Below are positions 8,608 to 17,414 of a stretch of 62,966 bases of DNA, one piece after another. Each line of letters opens with the position of its first letter. Position 1 is the first letter of the stretch. Source of the DNA: Cytophagales bacterium (GTDB lineage: Bacteria > Bacteroidota > Bacteroidia > Cytophagales > Cyclobacteriaceae). The DNA lies in NCBI GenBank assembly GCA_020402945.1, contig JADBYQ010000019.1:1-62966 (forward strand), in the 5' to 3' direction. Under the pieces are notes generated by a model. That model ran no database searches and was not told the DNA's origin. It worked only from the letters and a program-made list of their open reading frames with translations. Position numbers and translations under genes: made by a program.

Positions 8608-9528
8608 TTATCGGATCTCCTCTCCAGGTCTTGTTTTCCATCTTTCGTGCATCCATACCCATTGCGAGGGATGTTCGCGCACGATCTTCTCAGTAAAATC
8701 GGTGAACAATTGGGTATTTACCAGTAGATCGTTCTCTTCATCGCCTGTAACCACCAGAGGAATTTCAGGAAGAATATGCATTTGCTGCATGCCTTTTTCA
8801 TCGAGAAAAATGTAAGTCGGCACCACGGCACAACCAGTTCGCAAAGCAAGGATGGTAGCACCAATAGGAGTGGATGCTTTCATTCCAAAAAAATCAACAA
8901 AACGGCTTTTCACTTTCGTATCCTGATCAATCAAGATGGCTATAGATCCACCCGATTTCAACGCCTTAAAAAGACGAACACTTTCTTTCCCTCGTTCAAT
9001 GGCAATCGCCCCAAATGCATTTCTATACTCCCACAACAGGGCGTTTAGGCGTTCATCTCTCAGGGCCGTGCCTACGATGTTTGGGTTGAGCCCCCGCAAT
9101 GCCATGTTTGTAATTTGCAGGTCAAAAGCTCCTAAATGCGAGGTGAGAAACATCACACCTTTTCCTTTTGCAAAGGCCTTCTCATAATTTTCCAAGCCAT
9201 GGGTTATCAGGAATTTCTCCAAATCGGAAAGCGATTTTACCTTTAATGAACGCAAAATATCACCAGCGTTTTTGCCCAACATCACGAACATCTCTTTGCT
9301 CAAGTTAATCCGTTCGCGAATTGATTTTTCGTTGCCAAATGCAAGCCCGAGATGAAAGATTGCCCGCTGCCGGGGTTGTGGTGAGAATACATAAGCGAGG
9401 CGCCCCAGAAAACCGCAGAAAGCTAGCCACACTTTACGCGGCAACAAATTAGACGCGAAAATTAAAAAACGGATAAAGTAGTATAAACTGGTGTATTTGA
9501 TCTCCTTTCTGAGTGGACGTTTTTCCAT
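8608..9528 (-). CDS. LpxL/HtrB-type lipid A (lysophospholipid) acyltransferase
   Basis: 306-residue inner-membrane-associated acyltransferase, the usual length for LpxL/LpxM homologues, which add secondary acyl chains to lipid A. The HX4D catalytic motif is present as HLGAFD (within LTSHLGAFDLQ), then RDERLNALLWEYRN and a GSIAILIDQDTKVKSRFVDF block typical of the family, and a C-terminal WVWMHERWKTRP. The ATG at 9528 is chosen over an in-frame TTG 13 codons upstream because the extra residues are unlike the family and a TATCTTTG promoter motif lies inside that extension. Acyl specificity cannot be read from the sequence. Confidence 0.9.
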   Translation of the reverse strand: MEKRPLRKEIKYTSLYYFIRFLIFASNLLPRKVWLAFCGFLGRLAYVFSPQPRQRAIFHLGLAFGNEKSIRERINLSKEMFVMLGKNAGDILRSLKVKSLSDLEKFLITHGLENYEKAFAKGKGVMFLTSHLGAFDLQITNMALRGLNPNIVGTALRDERLNALLWEYRNAFGAIAIERGKESVRLFKALKSGGSIAILIDQDTKVKSRFVDFFGMKASTPIGATILALRTGCAVVPTYIFLDEKGMQQMHILPEIPLVVTGDEENDLLVNTQLFTDFTEKIVREHPSQWVWMHERWKTRPGEEIR

Positions 9529-9534
9529 GAGTTG

Positions 9535-9542
9535 CAAAGATA
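9535..9542 (-). promoter_or_regulatory. -7 promoter element TATCTTTG for the acyltransferase gene
   Basis: A perfect TAnnTTTG match on the minus strand whose last base lies 6 nt before the ATG at 9528. The closest TTG upstream is 22 nt away, not the usual 19. If it is used, the mRNA would be leaderless or nearly so. It also argues against the longer TTG-started reading frame. Confidence 0.4.
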
Positions 9543-9605
9543 AGATCAAGAACCAAAAATGCGACAATTGACAATCTTATATCGAAAGATTTAATGAACC
9601 CAACA

Positions 9606-10799
9606 TCAGAATGCCTCTGCGAAATTCAAAATAAAGATTGACTGCTCGCTGGTAAAGGCCATGTCAAGCCGAAGATTAATATCGTGCACAGGATCAACTT
9701 TTATCCGCAGACCAAATCCATAATTATTGTGAAGCGAGCCAACGTTAATCTTACTATAGTCCGATGCCACTTGCCCGACACCCGTGAACAAAGTGCCCCC
9801 CAAAATCCAGAAAAGCGGAAACCTTGCCTCAATCTGGGAACCAATCAAAACCTTATCACGATAACGGCCCAAATAATTGCCGCGCATGAAATAGTCACCA
9901 CCAAAAAGAGACAAGGACTGTACAGGCACTTCACCTATTCTCGACTCAGTTTTTAGCTGGGTAGCTAGTGTAACGTTCTTTAGCAGTGGAAAATAGTAAC
10001 GGACATCGGCATTGAACAAGTGATAGTTAAACTCACTTGCAAATGTGCGATCAAAAATTTGGTAACCAGCGTCCACATAAAAGCCGTTCTTGGCGTTTAA
10101 CCGATTGTCTCTTCCCTCCAGATTAAACCGAATTCCTAAGCCACTTTGTCGGCCCAGATTATTAGAAAAGTCTTGATTATCTTCAGGCAATTTTATTGAC
10201 GATTCATCTATTTTTACTTGATAAAAGTAATGAAAGTCCACTGCTGGCCCGACATACCATTTGCGCCAAACGCGAAACAAGTATTGCATGGAAAACTGAA
10301 TGTCTCCCGAGTCAAGTATTCGTTGGTTTGCTAATTTCGTTTCATTACCAGTGCCATAAAATAGTAACGGGTAGTACGTGTTGATTAAATCTGTTTTCCA
10401 AATCGCTTTATTCTTTCTCAACATCAGGTTTGTTCCCAATACCAACTTGTGCTGAATATTGGTGGTATAGTACATCAAAGCGTTAATACTTGAAGCTTGC
10501 GTGATGGTATCTTTCTTATCTGAGCCCCGCATACGGAAGGCATTAAATTTTGTTAAACCAAATAAGAAATGCGTTTCCTTACTGTAAGATGCATAGGGTA
10601 TGGGGTACAACCGGACAAATCTCTCCATAAAATTATTGAAGCGATCAAGCTTGCGCATTGTCTTAGACGTATCGCCCACAATTAGAATACCTGCCCTTTC
10701 GAACTGCTGAGTCCTCGAAGACCGCCTTTGAGTTTTCTTGTCAAACGAAAACGTGGAGAAAGTCACAAAAAACAAGGCAGCCACGCAAATAATTCTCAT
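9606..10799 (-). CDS. outer membrane protein of the BamA/TamA (D15) barrel superfamily
   Basis: 397 residues with a signal peptide (MRIICVAALFFVTFSTFSF) and a C-terminal 16-strand-type barrel ending in Phe (FAEAF). The conserved L6-loop region is recognisable as YFMRGNYLGRYRDK, the place of the VRGF/Y motif, followed by the GSQIEARFPLFWILGGTLF strand pair. There is no room for POTRA domains: after a short Arg/Ser-rich linker the barrel begins, so it is a barrel-only member like many Bacteroidota surface-antigen proteins of unknown role. It is divergent from the sixA-like gene. Function beyond outer-membrane location is not assigned. Confidence 0.8.
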   Translation of the reverse strand: MRIICVAALFFVTFSTFSFDKKTQRRSSRTQQFERAGILIVGDTSKTMRKLDRFNNFMERFVRLYPIPYASYSKETHFLFGLTKFNAFRMRGSDKKDTITQASSINALMYYTTNIQHKLVLGTNLMLRKNKAIWKTDLINTYYPLLFYGTGNETKLANQRILDSGDIQFSMQYLFRVWRKWYVGPAVDFHYFYQVKIDESSIKLPEDNQDFSNNLGRQSGLGIRFNLEGRDNRLNAKNGFYVDAGYQIFDRTFASEFNYHLFNADVRYYFPLLKNVTLATQLKTESRIGEVPVQSLSLFGGDYFMRGNYLGRYRDKVLIGSQIEARFPLFWILGGTLFTGVGQVASDYSKINVGSLHNNYGFGLRIKVDPVHDINLRLDMAFTSEQSIFILNFAEAF

Positions 10800-10903
10800 C
10801 GTTTTCCTTTCATTTGTGTACTTCGAAAGATAAAGTTATTCCAGATAACTCACAAAAAAGCCAAGTCTGATCGCCTATTTTAGCAGTTTCGTGATTTCAA
10901 TAA

Positions 10904-11413
10904 ATGAAAATACTCTATCTCATTCGTCATGCGAAATCAAGTTGGGACGACCCGGAGATCGATGACTTCGACCGGCCGCTGAACTCTCGCGGAGAAAAAG
11001 ATGCTCCCAAAATGGGTAGGCGGCTAAAAGAAAAAAGGCTTACACCGGACATAGTTGTCTCGAGCCCAGCAGTTAGAGCTTTAGAGACATGTAAAATAAT
11101 TTGTGCGGTGCTGGGTTTTAACAGAAAGAAAATCATCGAGAACAAATCTCTTTATCACGCGAGTGAAGAAGAAATTCTCAAAGTCGTTCGCGGCTTGAAA
11201 GACCGGCCAGCTGATGAAGAAGAAAATGTGTTGCTGTTCGGACACAACCCGGGGCTCACAGATTTCGCCAATCGCTTATTGGGCGAGCAAATTTTGAATA
11301 TCCCTACTGCTGGAATTGTATGTGCAGAATTAGCAATCAAAAAATGGAGGGATGTTGATTGGGGATCTGGAAAAATGTTGTTTTTTGATTTTCCGAAAAA
11401 TAAGGGTGACTAA
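10904..11413 (+). CDS. sixA: SixA-type phosphohistidine phosphatase (histidine phosphatase superfamily)
   Basis: 169-residue cytoplasmic protein of the RHG phosphatase clan. The nucleophile motif is LIRHAKSSWD (His9), followed by the family block DFDRPLNSRGEKDAPKMGRRL. A later VLLFGHNPGLTDFANRL supplies the second catalytic His. SixA dephosphorylates phosphohistidine of HPt/PTS proteins in E. coli; the actual target here is unknown. It is divergent from the barrel gene and ends 8 bp before the stop of the convergent 626-residue gene. Confidence 0.88.
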   Translation: MKILYLIRHAKSSWDDPEIDDFDRPLNSRGEKDAPKMGRRLKEKRLTPDIVVSSPAVRALETCKIICAVLGFNRKKIIENKSLYHASEEEILKVVRGLKDRPADEEENVLLFGHNPGLTDFANRLLGEQILNIPTAGIVCAELAIKKWRDVDWGSGKMLFFDFPKNKGD

Positions 11414-11421
11414 AAATGTTT

Positions 11422-13302
11422 TTAGAAATAGTGCCGCCAGTTAAAGAGAACGCGAGCAGTAATGTGCCAAACCGATTGTAACTCGATAGGTGCCCGACCC
11501 ACCGGAGCAACGGTGCGAACTTGATAGGGAACATCTACACCAAACGAAAACTGCACTTTTAAAGTAGAACTTTGGTCTTGCGAAAAAGAACGCACGGGCC
11601 GGTACTCAAAAACCGGAAAATCAATTTTAGCTGACTTATAAGACAAAATGTAAAGATCGCCAGCAGCATCTGGCACGAACAACGCATCTGTAGTACTTCC
11701 TATTCCATACAACGATACTCCGAACTCTCTTCCTAAAATAAATTGAAACCGTCCGATGCCTGTGCGAATGCCTGATTGCCACGGAATAGCACCACCATTG
11801 ACGGCCCCAACTGCCATGCGTTGCAATGCCTTTGGTGACACGAGCGCGAGAATTGGACCTACCACCAGCAAGTCGCCAGGCAAAAGCCAAAAAGGAAGGC
11901 GCAGCCGAATGTTGTATGCAGAGCGCCCCGGAATAACAGACGTAATAGAGGTGGCCGGAGAAGTCGGATCTTGATTAATAAACTGATGTGACGATGGCGC
12001 GTCCTGTCGCCAACCAACTTGAAGAAAAATCAATCCATCGCCAGACTGATTCAACACACCATCTAATCCGTACCCGATCATTGCATTGGCCTCCAAGCCA
12101 CCAATGCCGCCTCCTTTATTCTGCACCGTTCCAAAGCCACCTGAAACCGAGGATCCATTCAATGACGTAGAGACACCTGCAAACAAACCAAGCTCTGCCC
12201 GAAAACGGGGAAGTTCACCTTCTCCCGTAGCCAAACCGGGTATGGGTGTTTTTAATAGCACTTCTCTAACTAACTCTCGCGTCAGTGTTCTGGATGGTAA
12301 AAAATTGTTTTTGCAAACGTCCAATGTATCAGGCCCGATAGTTGAGTCGAGAAAAATTTCCTCCCGCTCAATAGGCAACTTTCCATTGGCAGCAGCAAGG
12401 AGCTGCAATAAACTTCTTTGAACAGCAGCGGCAGCTACCTCTGCGTCTAGTTCACGCAAGTAGGCATCTCCTTTTGCTATCATTTTCTTTCCTTCCCATG
12501 TCTGCACTTCAACGCCACGTTCATTATAATGATCGTGGGTTCCTTTACGTAGCGAGGCATTGCCCCATGTACCTACGATGTGCCCGGCCGCAAAAGCGTC
12601 TTCCAAAAAATGGAGCGCAAAGGCTTCATCCGCAAGACTGGCCAAAATAAGAGCGGACTTTTGAGCGGCCGATAAATTCTCATTTGCGTACCGTTGCGCT
12701 TTCACAAGCGCTGATTGATGAAACCACGTGTAAGCTGCCAACGCGTTCAAGGGTGCGCCTTTCATCAAACAGTCGGCCAAGTACTTTTCGAGTCCTATCT
12801 CAATTTCGTGCCGAGCTAACAAAAAGTGCACGTTGTTTGAACCTGCCCGTGTTGCGTAGTCGACATCTGAGCGTTGCAGTCGGATGTCAGAATCACGAAT
12901 GGCGTTTGTATACCAGCTAACATTTTTTGACTTTTTTAAATTGACTTCCAAACGTGCAGCTACGTCCGCCACTTTCAAAATCCACTTTGTATGTAGCACA
13001 GATTTGAGCATGTCACTGGGGGAGCAACTGTGGTCACCCGCTATGGCCGGCCACGAAGCAAAATCAAGTTGGGTGGTTGCAAGTGATTGAGCGGTATCAA
13101 TCACGGAAAGCGTAAGCCTACTTTCATATCCTCTTCTTGCTTCCACCCATAATAGATCAAAGAGCGCCCGTTGCTCGGCATTTAGCTTTTGAATTGCCAG
13201 TAGAGCAATTTTCCGGTGCTCTGGGTACACCCAAGCCACCGCATCATTTGAACCAATTGCCAGGAAGAACAGAACCAGCAGCAATACAGATATCTTTTTC
13301 AT
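11422..13302 (-). CDS. predicted secreted Zn-dependent phospholipase C / S1-P1-like domain fused to a C-terminal beta-barrel
   Basis: 626 residues. The signal peptide ends AVA-23, so the mature chain would begin Trp24. In S1/P1 nucleases and Zn-dependent phospholipase C, the amino group of Trp1 binds zinc. Trp24 is followed by His29, giving the W1/H6 spacing of P1 nuclease. W84-D90 and H104 resemble the SWAD...LH block, and H231-x3-D235-x5-H241 (HFLEDAFAAGH) has exactly the H116/D120/H126 spacing. H256-D257-H258-Y-N-E follows. From about residue 350 to the end the sequence changes to Gly/aromatic-alternating strands (GLEANAMIGYGLDG, IRTGIGRFQFILGREFGVSL) and ends in HYF, typical of outer-membrane barrels. 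The fold match and barrel are read from motifs only; substrate (phospholipid or nucleic acid) is open. Confidence 0.65.
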   Translation of the reverse strand: MKKISVLLLVLFFLAIGSNDAVAWVYPEHRKIALLAIQKLNAEQRALFDLLWVEARRGYESRLTLSVIDTAQSLATTQLDFASWPAIAGDHSCSPSDMLKSVLHTKWILKVADVAARLEVNLKKSKNVSWYTNAIRDSDIRLQRSDVDYATRAGSNNVHFLLARHEIEIGLEKYLADCLMKGAPLNALAAYTWFHQSALVKAQRYANENLSAAQKSALILASLADEAFALHFLEDAFAAGHIVGTWGNASLRKGTHDHYNERGVEVQTWEGKKMIAKGDAYLRELDAEVAAAAVQRSLLQLLAAANGKLPIEREEIFLDSTIGPDTLDVCKNNFLPSRTLTRELVREVLLKTPIPGLATGEGELPRFRAELGLFAGVSTSLNGSSVSGGFGTVQNKGGGIGGLEANAMIGYGLDGVLNQSGDGLIFLQVGWRQDAPSSHQFINQDPTSPATSITSVIPGRSAYNIRLRLPFWLLPGDLLVVGPILALVSPKALQRMAVGAVNGGAIPWQSGIRTGIGRFQFILGREFGVSLYGIGSTTDALFVPDAAGDLYILSYKSAKIDFPVFEYRPVRSFSQDQSSTLKVQFSFGVDVPYQVRTVAPVGRAPIELQSVWHITARVLFNWRHYF

Positions 13303-13451
13303 CCTTAGCCTTTTTACAAACGACCCAATATGAATGTTCAGCTTTCAAACTAGTGAATTAATTTCTAATTTCAAGGCCAAGAAAACCAAAAGAAGTTATG
13401 AAATGGCCATTAGGTTCTCTACACCCAACGGTATGATAATTCTGGCCATTC

Positions 13452-13492
13452 CATGCCTGCGTGCCGAAATGCCACTACGGCATGCAGGCATG
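13452..13492. repeat. 15-bp stem-loop (REP-like palindrome)
   Basis: CATGCCTGCGTGCCG and CGGCATGCAGGCATG form a 15-bp inverted repeat with one G-T position and an 11-nt loop. It lies upstream of the secreted protein gene at 13519 in a 216-bp gap, not followed by a T-run. Its high GC against AT-rich flanks suggests a dispersed palindromic element rather than a terminator. Confidence 0.75.
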
Positions 13493-13518
13493 TGACCTTA
13501 AAAACTAAATATTAACAC

Positions 13519-14115
13519 ATGAAACCATTGGCGACAATATTTCTTAGCATCTTAATCGTTAGCTCTCTCTTTGCCCAAAAAACAGAAATCGCCTTTGAAG
13601 TCAGTTTTAAGGGAAAGAAAATTGGTGTCGTCAAGGCCATTGAAGAAAAAAAAGGAACCAAGTCGATCAAAAATCTCAAAACTGAAACGGATACAAAAGT
13701 AGTGGTTGTGTCGGTTCACGTTGAATCAGAAGTGAAGGTGATCAAAGAAAACAATGTCCTCATTGAGGGCACGGCTTATCGGCACGCTAACCGCGGGTCG
13801 GAAGACGTACACGCGCATGTAAAAAAAATCGGCAGCAAGAGTTACCAACGCGAACGAAACGGGGAAAAGTCTAAGATCGAAAACCAAGACATTACGATTT
13901 GCATGGTCGATTTGTATTTCAATGAGCCCAAGGGCATCACCTCTGTATTTTCTAATATGTATGCCGAAAAACTAGAATTGAAAGCAATGGGGGCCGGCAA
14001 ATACCAGTTGATTACGCCCGACAAGAAAAACTCTTACTACACCTATCAAAATGGAAAGCTGATAACTGTGGAAGCCGATACGCCAGTAGGCAAAGTATTA
14101 TCTAAAAGGGTATAA
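13519..14115 (+). CDS. secreted protein of unknown function (DUF6134-like)
   Basis: 198 residues with a signal peptide (MKPLATIFLSILIVSSLFAQ). The mature part is built of alternating beta strands (TEIAFEVSFKGKKIGVVKA, YQLITPDKKNSYYTYQNGKLI), a pattern I associate with DUF6134 proteins, which are secreted and uncharacterised. There is one Cys (ICMVDLYF) and no catalytic motif. It lies 6 bp upstream of the AI-2E-type permease gene, so the two are probably cotranscribed. A GC-rich palindrome precedes it. Periplasmic location is inferred from the signal peptide only. Confidence 0.7.
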   Translation: MKPLATIFLSILIVSSLFAQKTEIAFEVSFKGKKIGVVKAIEEKKGTKSIKNLKTETDTKVVVVSVHVESEVKVIKENNVLIEGTAYRHANRGSEDVHAHVKKIGSKSYQRERNGEKSKIENQDITICMVDLYFNEPKGITSVFSNMYAEKLELKAMGAGKYQLITPDKKNSYYTYQNGKLITVEADTPVGKVLSKRV

Positions 14116-14121
14116 TTTAAC

Positions 14122-15165
14122 ATGGAAAGTAGCCTAAAAAAGTACACAACCTTTCTTTTGTTTGTGACCTTACTGATCACTGGCCTGATCGTGGGTGAGC
14201 AACTGATGGTTCCTTTTGCGTGGTCCTTTTTGTTTGCATTTGTTATGCATCCATTGTGCGCATTTTTAGAGCACAAGAAGTTTTCACGCGCTAGTGCTGC
14301 GGTGTTTTCAACTTTAGTTTTTTGCGTGGTGGGCGGTGCCATCTTTTTTTTTCTCGTGTATGAGGCGGTGAATATCATTAAAGAAGAGGCAACACTCTAC
14401 GAAAAAGTGAAGATTGGGATCGATCAACTGACTAACTCAGTAGAACGAACCTTCGGGCTTTCCATTCAGGCTTTGGGCATTGCCCCTTCCGGCACATCGA
14501 ATATGGGTGGCATTATTGGATGGGTAGCGGGGCAGATCAGCAAATTAAGCCAGAACATCGTCACGCTGACACTTATTCCTATGTATCTGTTTTTTGTCCT
14601 AAACTACCGGGCACTGGCAAGGCGTTTTATGCTACACAAATTTTCGGGCGAGCGACTAGAGCAGGCCCAAAGCTTTTTCGCAAATGCCCAACGCTCGATC
14701 AAAAGTTATTTGGCAGGCACGCTTTTGCTCACTGGTATTTGCGCGATGATGAGTTTTGTTATTCTGCTTCTTTTTGGCGTACGCTATGCTTTCTTTTTTG
14801 GTGTTTTCATTGCCGTACTTAACCTGATCCCCTACATCGGCAACTTGATCGCATTTATTGTGATCCTGTTGTTCATGTGGATCACCAAAGACTCCGGCTG
14901 GGCAGTGCTTTTTGCAGGCATTTCGCTCTATGCATCTAATCTGGTGCAAGAGAATTTTTTGCGCCCAAAATTGGTTGGCGACAAAATGGAGATGAATGCG
15001 ATGATGGTATTCACCGCAGTAATAGTGGGAGGTATGGTGTGGGGGTTCTCGGGGATGGTGTTGTTTATTCCAATGGTTGGCATTTTGCAAGCACTTGTCA
15101 ATAGCCATCCCGATTGGAAAGGATATGCGATTCTTTTTGAAGAACCAAACAAAAGTGAAGACTAA
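14122..15165 (+). CDS. AI-2E/PerM-family (UPF0118) membrane transporter
   Basis: 347-residue polytopic inner-membrane protein with about seven or eight helices. Two helices open the protein, then a loop of about 100 residues contains the usual soluble region, and the C-terminal block carries the family signature LNLIPYIGNLIAFIVILL followed by a NLVQENFLRPKLVGDKMEMN segment (the QxxExxxxxPxxxG motif). Members export varied small molecules or act in Na+/H+ antiport; the AI-2 label comes from E. coli TqsA and is not evidence for AI-2 here. It follows the secreted DUF6134-like gene by 6 bp. Confidence 0.88.
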   Translation: MESSLKKYTTFLLFVTLLITGLIVGEQLMVPFAWSFLFAFVMHPLCAFLEHKKFSRASAAVFSTLVFCVVGGAIFFFLVYEAVNIIKEEATLYEKVKIGIDQLTNSVERTFGLSIQALGIAPSGTSNMGGIIGWVAGQISKLSQNIVTLTLIPMYLFFVLNYRALARRFMLHKFSGERLEQAQSFFANAQRSIKSYLAGTLLLTGICAMMSFVILLLFGVRYAFFFGVFIAVLNLIPYIGNLIAFIVILLFMWITKDSGWAVLFAGISLYASNLVQENFLRPKLVGDKMEMNAMMVFTAVIVGGMVWGFSGMVLFIPMVGILQALVNSHPDWKGYAILFEEPNKSED

Positions 15166-15260
15166 CCGGAACCGTACGTGCAGGGCTTTTATAAGTAACA
15201 ATGATTCTGCAGAGGGTGGTAAAGATGCTCATGCTGCGAGTTAGCACAAAAAAGGGATAG

Positions 15261-16061
15261 CTAGTAGGAAATTGACTCAGGCTGTTCGGCCAAAAAATCC
15301 TCGACTACCTTTCTGTTTCTTAGTTGGGCAATCCCTAAAAAACCGAAAACCAAAGGACTTGCAGCTAGGACAATACTTACCATCATCTCGATAATTTTGC
15401 TTCCCTCATGAGGATTTGTCGCGGACATAAAGACAGAGAAATCCCAGAGCCAATGAATAGCAATTGCTAAAACAATACTTCTAGTCCTCACCCGAATGGC
15501 TAGAAAAATAAATCCTGAGAAAGTTGCCAGAATGGCTTGCACAAACGACTCGAAAAATAGTCCGGTAATGAAGCCATTCAAGACATGAACCATTCCAAAC
15601 ATCAATGAAAGAATAATGGCGGCTCTCCAAAATTTATAAATCCTTACTAGGCTGCTCAACAAGACTCCCCTGAACATTAACTCCTCCGAAATTCCAACAA
15701 ACAAACAGTTTACCAATGGCCATCCATACGAGGAAAAATTATTGAATTTGCCCAGATAAGTGGAAGCTAGCAGTGAGCAAAGAATTGCAATCAACGGGTA
15801 AATCAAAATCGAATGCGCAAGCCGAGTGGGACGACAAAACCCTAGAACCATTTTTAGGTTTCGGGCGAGCGTGTAAGCGACCAATACAAAACCAGCAATG
15901 AAAACTGGAAAGGCGAAGCCATTACTGATGAGTTGCAATAACGTAACCTCTTCGCCTTTCGTGGTAAACTTGATACCAAAAACGGTGATCAATGTCCACA
16001 ACACAAATAAAGTCAGCGAATGAGAAAACGGGATCACCGACTTTATGCCAGGCTTTTGCAT
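15261..16061 (-). CDS. CPBP-family intramembrane metalloprotease
   Basis: 266-residue membrane protein with about eight helices. It has the three CPBP (Rce1/Abi-like) motifs in order: EExxxR in GISEELMFRGVLL (about residue 125), FGMVHVLNG with the His ligand, and AIHWLWDF with the last His. These residues form the glutamate protease site seen in archaeal Rce1. In bacteria such proteins have roles in bacteriocin immunity, envelope processing or unknown tasks. No peptide gene is visible beside it. It is convergent with the AI-2E-type gene and shares direction with the three small envelope genes that follow. Confidence 0.88.
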   Translation of the reverse strand: MQKPGIKSVIPFSHSLTLFVLWTLITVFGIKFTTKGEEVTLLQLISNGFAFPVFIAGFVLVAYTLARNLKMVLGFCRPTRLAHSILIYPLIAILCSLLASTYLGKFNNFSSYGWPLVNCLFVGISEELMFRGVLLSSLVRIYKFWRAAIILSLMFGMVHVLNGFITGLFFESFVQAILATFSGFIFLAIRVRTRSIVLAIAIHWLWDFSVFMSATNPHEGSKIIEMMVSIVLAASPLVFGFLGIAQLRNRKVVEDFLAEQPESISY

Positions 16062-16089
16062 TTAAAATTTCTCTAAACCATACGAAAAA

Positions 16090-16569
16090 TCAGAATTTCA
16101 TTGCTATGCCAAGCCCTTTTGAATCAATTTGTAAGTTAAAACTCACTCTTGATGCTTGCTTGTATCCGCTGTTGTAGTAATCTATTGCCGACTTTGCCCG
16201 TTTGCTAAATCCATTTTGAAATGGAATTGCTACCAAATAACAGGCGGCTCCTATGTAGGCGAGATTCCAATTTGGATTATCTCTGTAAATAGCTTCCGTT
16301 AGAGGCCAAAAAATCAATATGCCACCGGCTGCTTTCAAAATTGCTTCACCCGCATAATTGAGCGCCAATGGCTTCACAAATTGAGTCATCTTAGGATCGT
16401 CTTTGAAAACCTGCATCAATTGAGTAGGGGTCATCTCGATGCCGCATTTTTTATAGGCCTCGTCTTTAAAAAAACGTTTAGGAACTAACTCAATTTGTTC
16501 GTTAGTGTTTTGGGCAAAACAAGTTTGGTGGGCAAAAGCCACTAGCGCGATAATGAAGAATTTTTTCAT
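16090..16569 (-). CDS. secreted/membrane hypothetical protein
   Basis: 159 residues with a signal peptide (MKKFFIIALVAFAHQTCFAQ). After a charged segment (EQIELVPKRFFKDEAYKKCG), two hydrophobic stretches (ILKAAGGILIFWPLTEAI and LAYIGAACYLVAIPFQNGF) could be membrane hairpins. A C-terminal strand (RVSFNLQIDSKGLGIAMKF) ends in Phe. I do not recognise a named family; the style is common in Bacteroidota envelope proteins. The gene lies 26 bp after the CsgG-like gene in the same direction and 28 bp before the CPBP protease gene, suggesting cotranscription. Confidence 0.65.
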   Translation of the reverse strand: MKKFFIIALVAFAHQTCFAQNTNEQIELVPKRFFKDEAYKKCGIEMTPTQLMQVFKDDPKMTQFVKPLALNYAGEAILKAAGGILIFWPLTEAIYRDNPNWNLAYIGAACYLVAIPFQNGFSKRAKSAIDYYNSGYKQASRVSFNLQIDSKGLGIAMKF

Positions 16570-16595
16570 GCAATAGATAGGTTATTTTGTTTAGA

Positions 16596-17414
16596 TTATT
16601 TACGATGGAGAGGAGTGCGTTTGATTAAATATTTCAACGTTGTTTCATAGGCATTTTCGTTTGGCCAAAAGGAATTGTGCGACTGCGCAAACACATTCTG
16701 TCCTTGATCTGTATATATTTTCATATCAACATTGGTACTGAAATTAGCAGTTGAGCTAGATGATCCCAAACCAAATCCGGAAGTTCGGTTGCCACTGTTT
16801 TTTGCGTTGAAGTAGTTGGTGCCTGTAGTGGTCGACCCGCGTTGATTGATGGTAACCGTGCAATAGATGACGTATTCCGCCCCAAGTAGTTGGGCCAGAT
16901 CGTTGGGCGTAAACCCTACAATATTAGATTCGTTTATTCCTCCTTTAATCAGAAGCGCATTCGTGGTAATGGGATCTTGCACAATCAATTGAGACGATTC
17001 CTTCTTAAGGATATTGAAACAATCCCCTTGCGCCTTCACTGACATTTTCTCATCGCGACTTCCACCACTGCCAATGTAAGAAAATGGTAGTATCGCAACG
17101 ACATTATGGTGATCTTGCATGCCTGCTCTTAAAGAATCCTTGCCCTGTTGAGGTGACTGAGTGAAAAACTCAATCCGGCCGCTGGCAAACTGAATCTTGT
17201 TGATGTCCGATTTTTTAAACGAATAGTTTAAAGTCTCTCCCTTATGAATAAATTTGATAAACGTGTCGCCTATCTCAGTGACTTGACCTATTTTTTCTTC
17301 ACCACTCAACATAACTAATTTGTCTGTAGCCGCTGTTTGGGCTATGCTAAGCTGAGCAATTGAGGTTATTATTATTATTGCAAAGGATGTAAAATAAAGA
17401 GATTTGTTTTTCAT
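16596..17414 (-). CDS. secreted protein with SH3-like N-domain and CsgG/LpoB-like domain
   Basis: 272 residues with a signal peptide ending SIAQTAA. Residues about 30-80 (DKLVMLSGEEKIGQVTEI, then INKIQFASGRIEFF) form a small beta unit often found repeated in Bacteroidota envelope proteins. Residues about 100-240 read like the anticodon-fold region of CsgG/LpoB lipoproteins: HNVVAILPFSYIGSGGSRDE, then LAQLLGAEYVIYCTVTINQ and DVNMKIYTDQG-like strands. A Ser/Gly/Asn-rich linker (residues about 205-225) interrupts it. CsgG-like proteins act in outer-membrane secretion or peptidoglycan synthase activation; which one, if either, applies here is not known. No lipobox Cys is seen. Confidence 0.6.
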   Translation of the reverse strand: MKNKSLYFTSFAIIIITSIAQLSIAQTAATDKLVMLSGEEKIGQVTEIGDTFIKFIHKGETLNYSFKKSDINKIQFASGRIEFFTQSPQQGKDSLRAGMQDHHNVVAILPFSYIGSGGSRDEKMSVKAQGDCFNILKKESSQLIVQDPITTNALLIKGGINESNIVGFTPNDLAQLLGAEYVIYCTVTINQRGSTTTGTNYFNAKNSGNRTSGFGLGSSSSTANFSTNVDMKIYTDQGQNVFAQSHNSFWPNENAYETTLKYLIKRTPLHRK

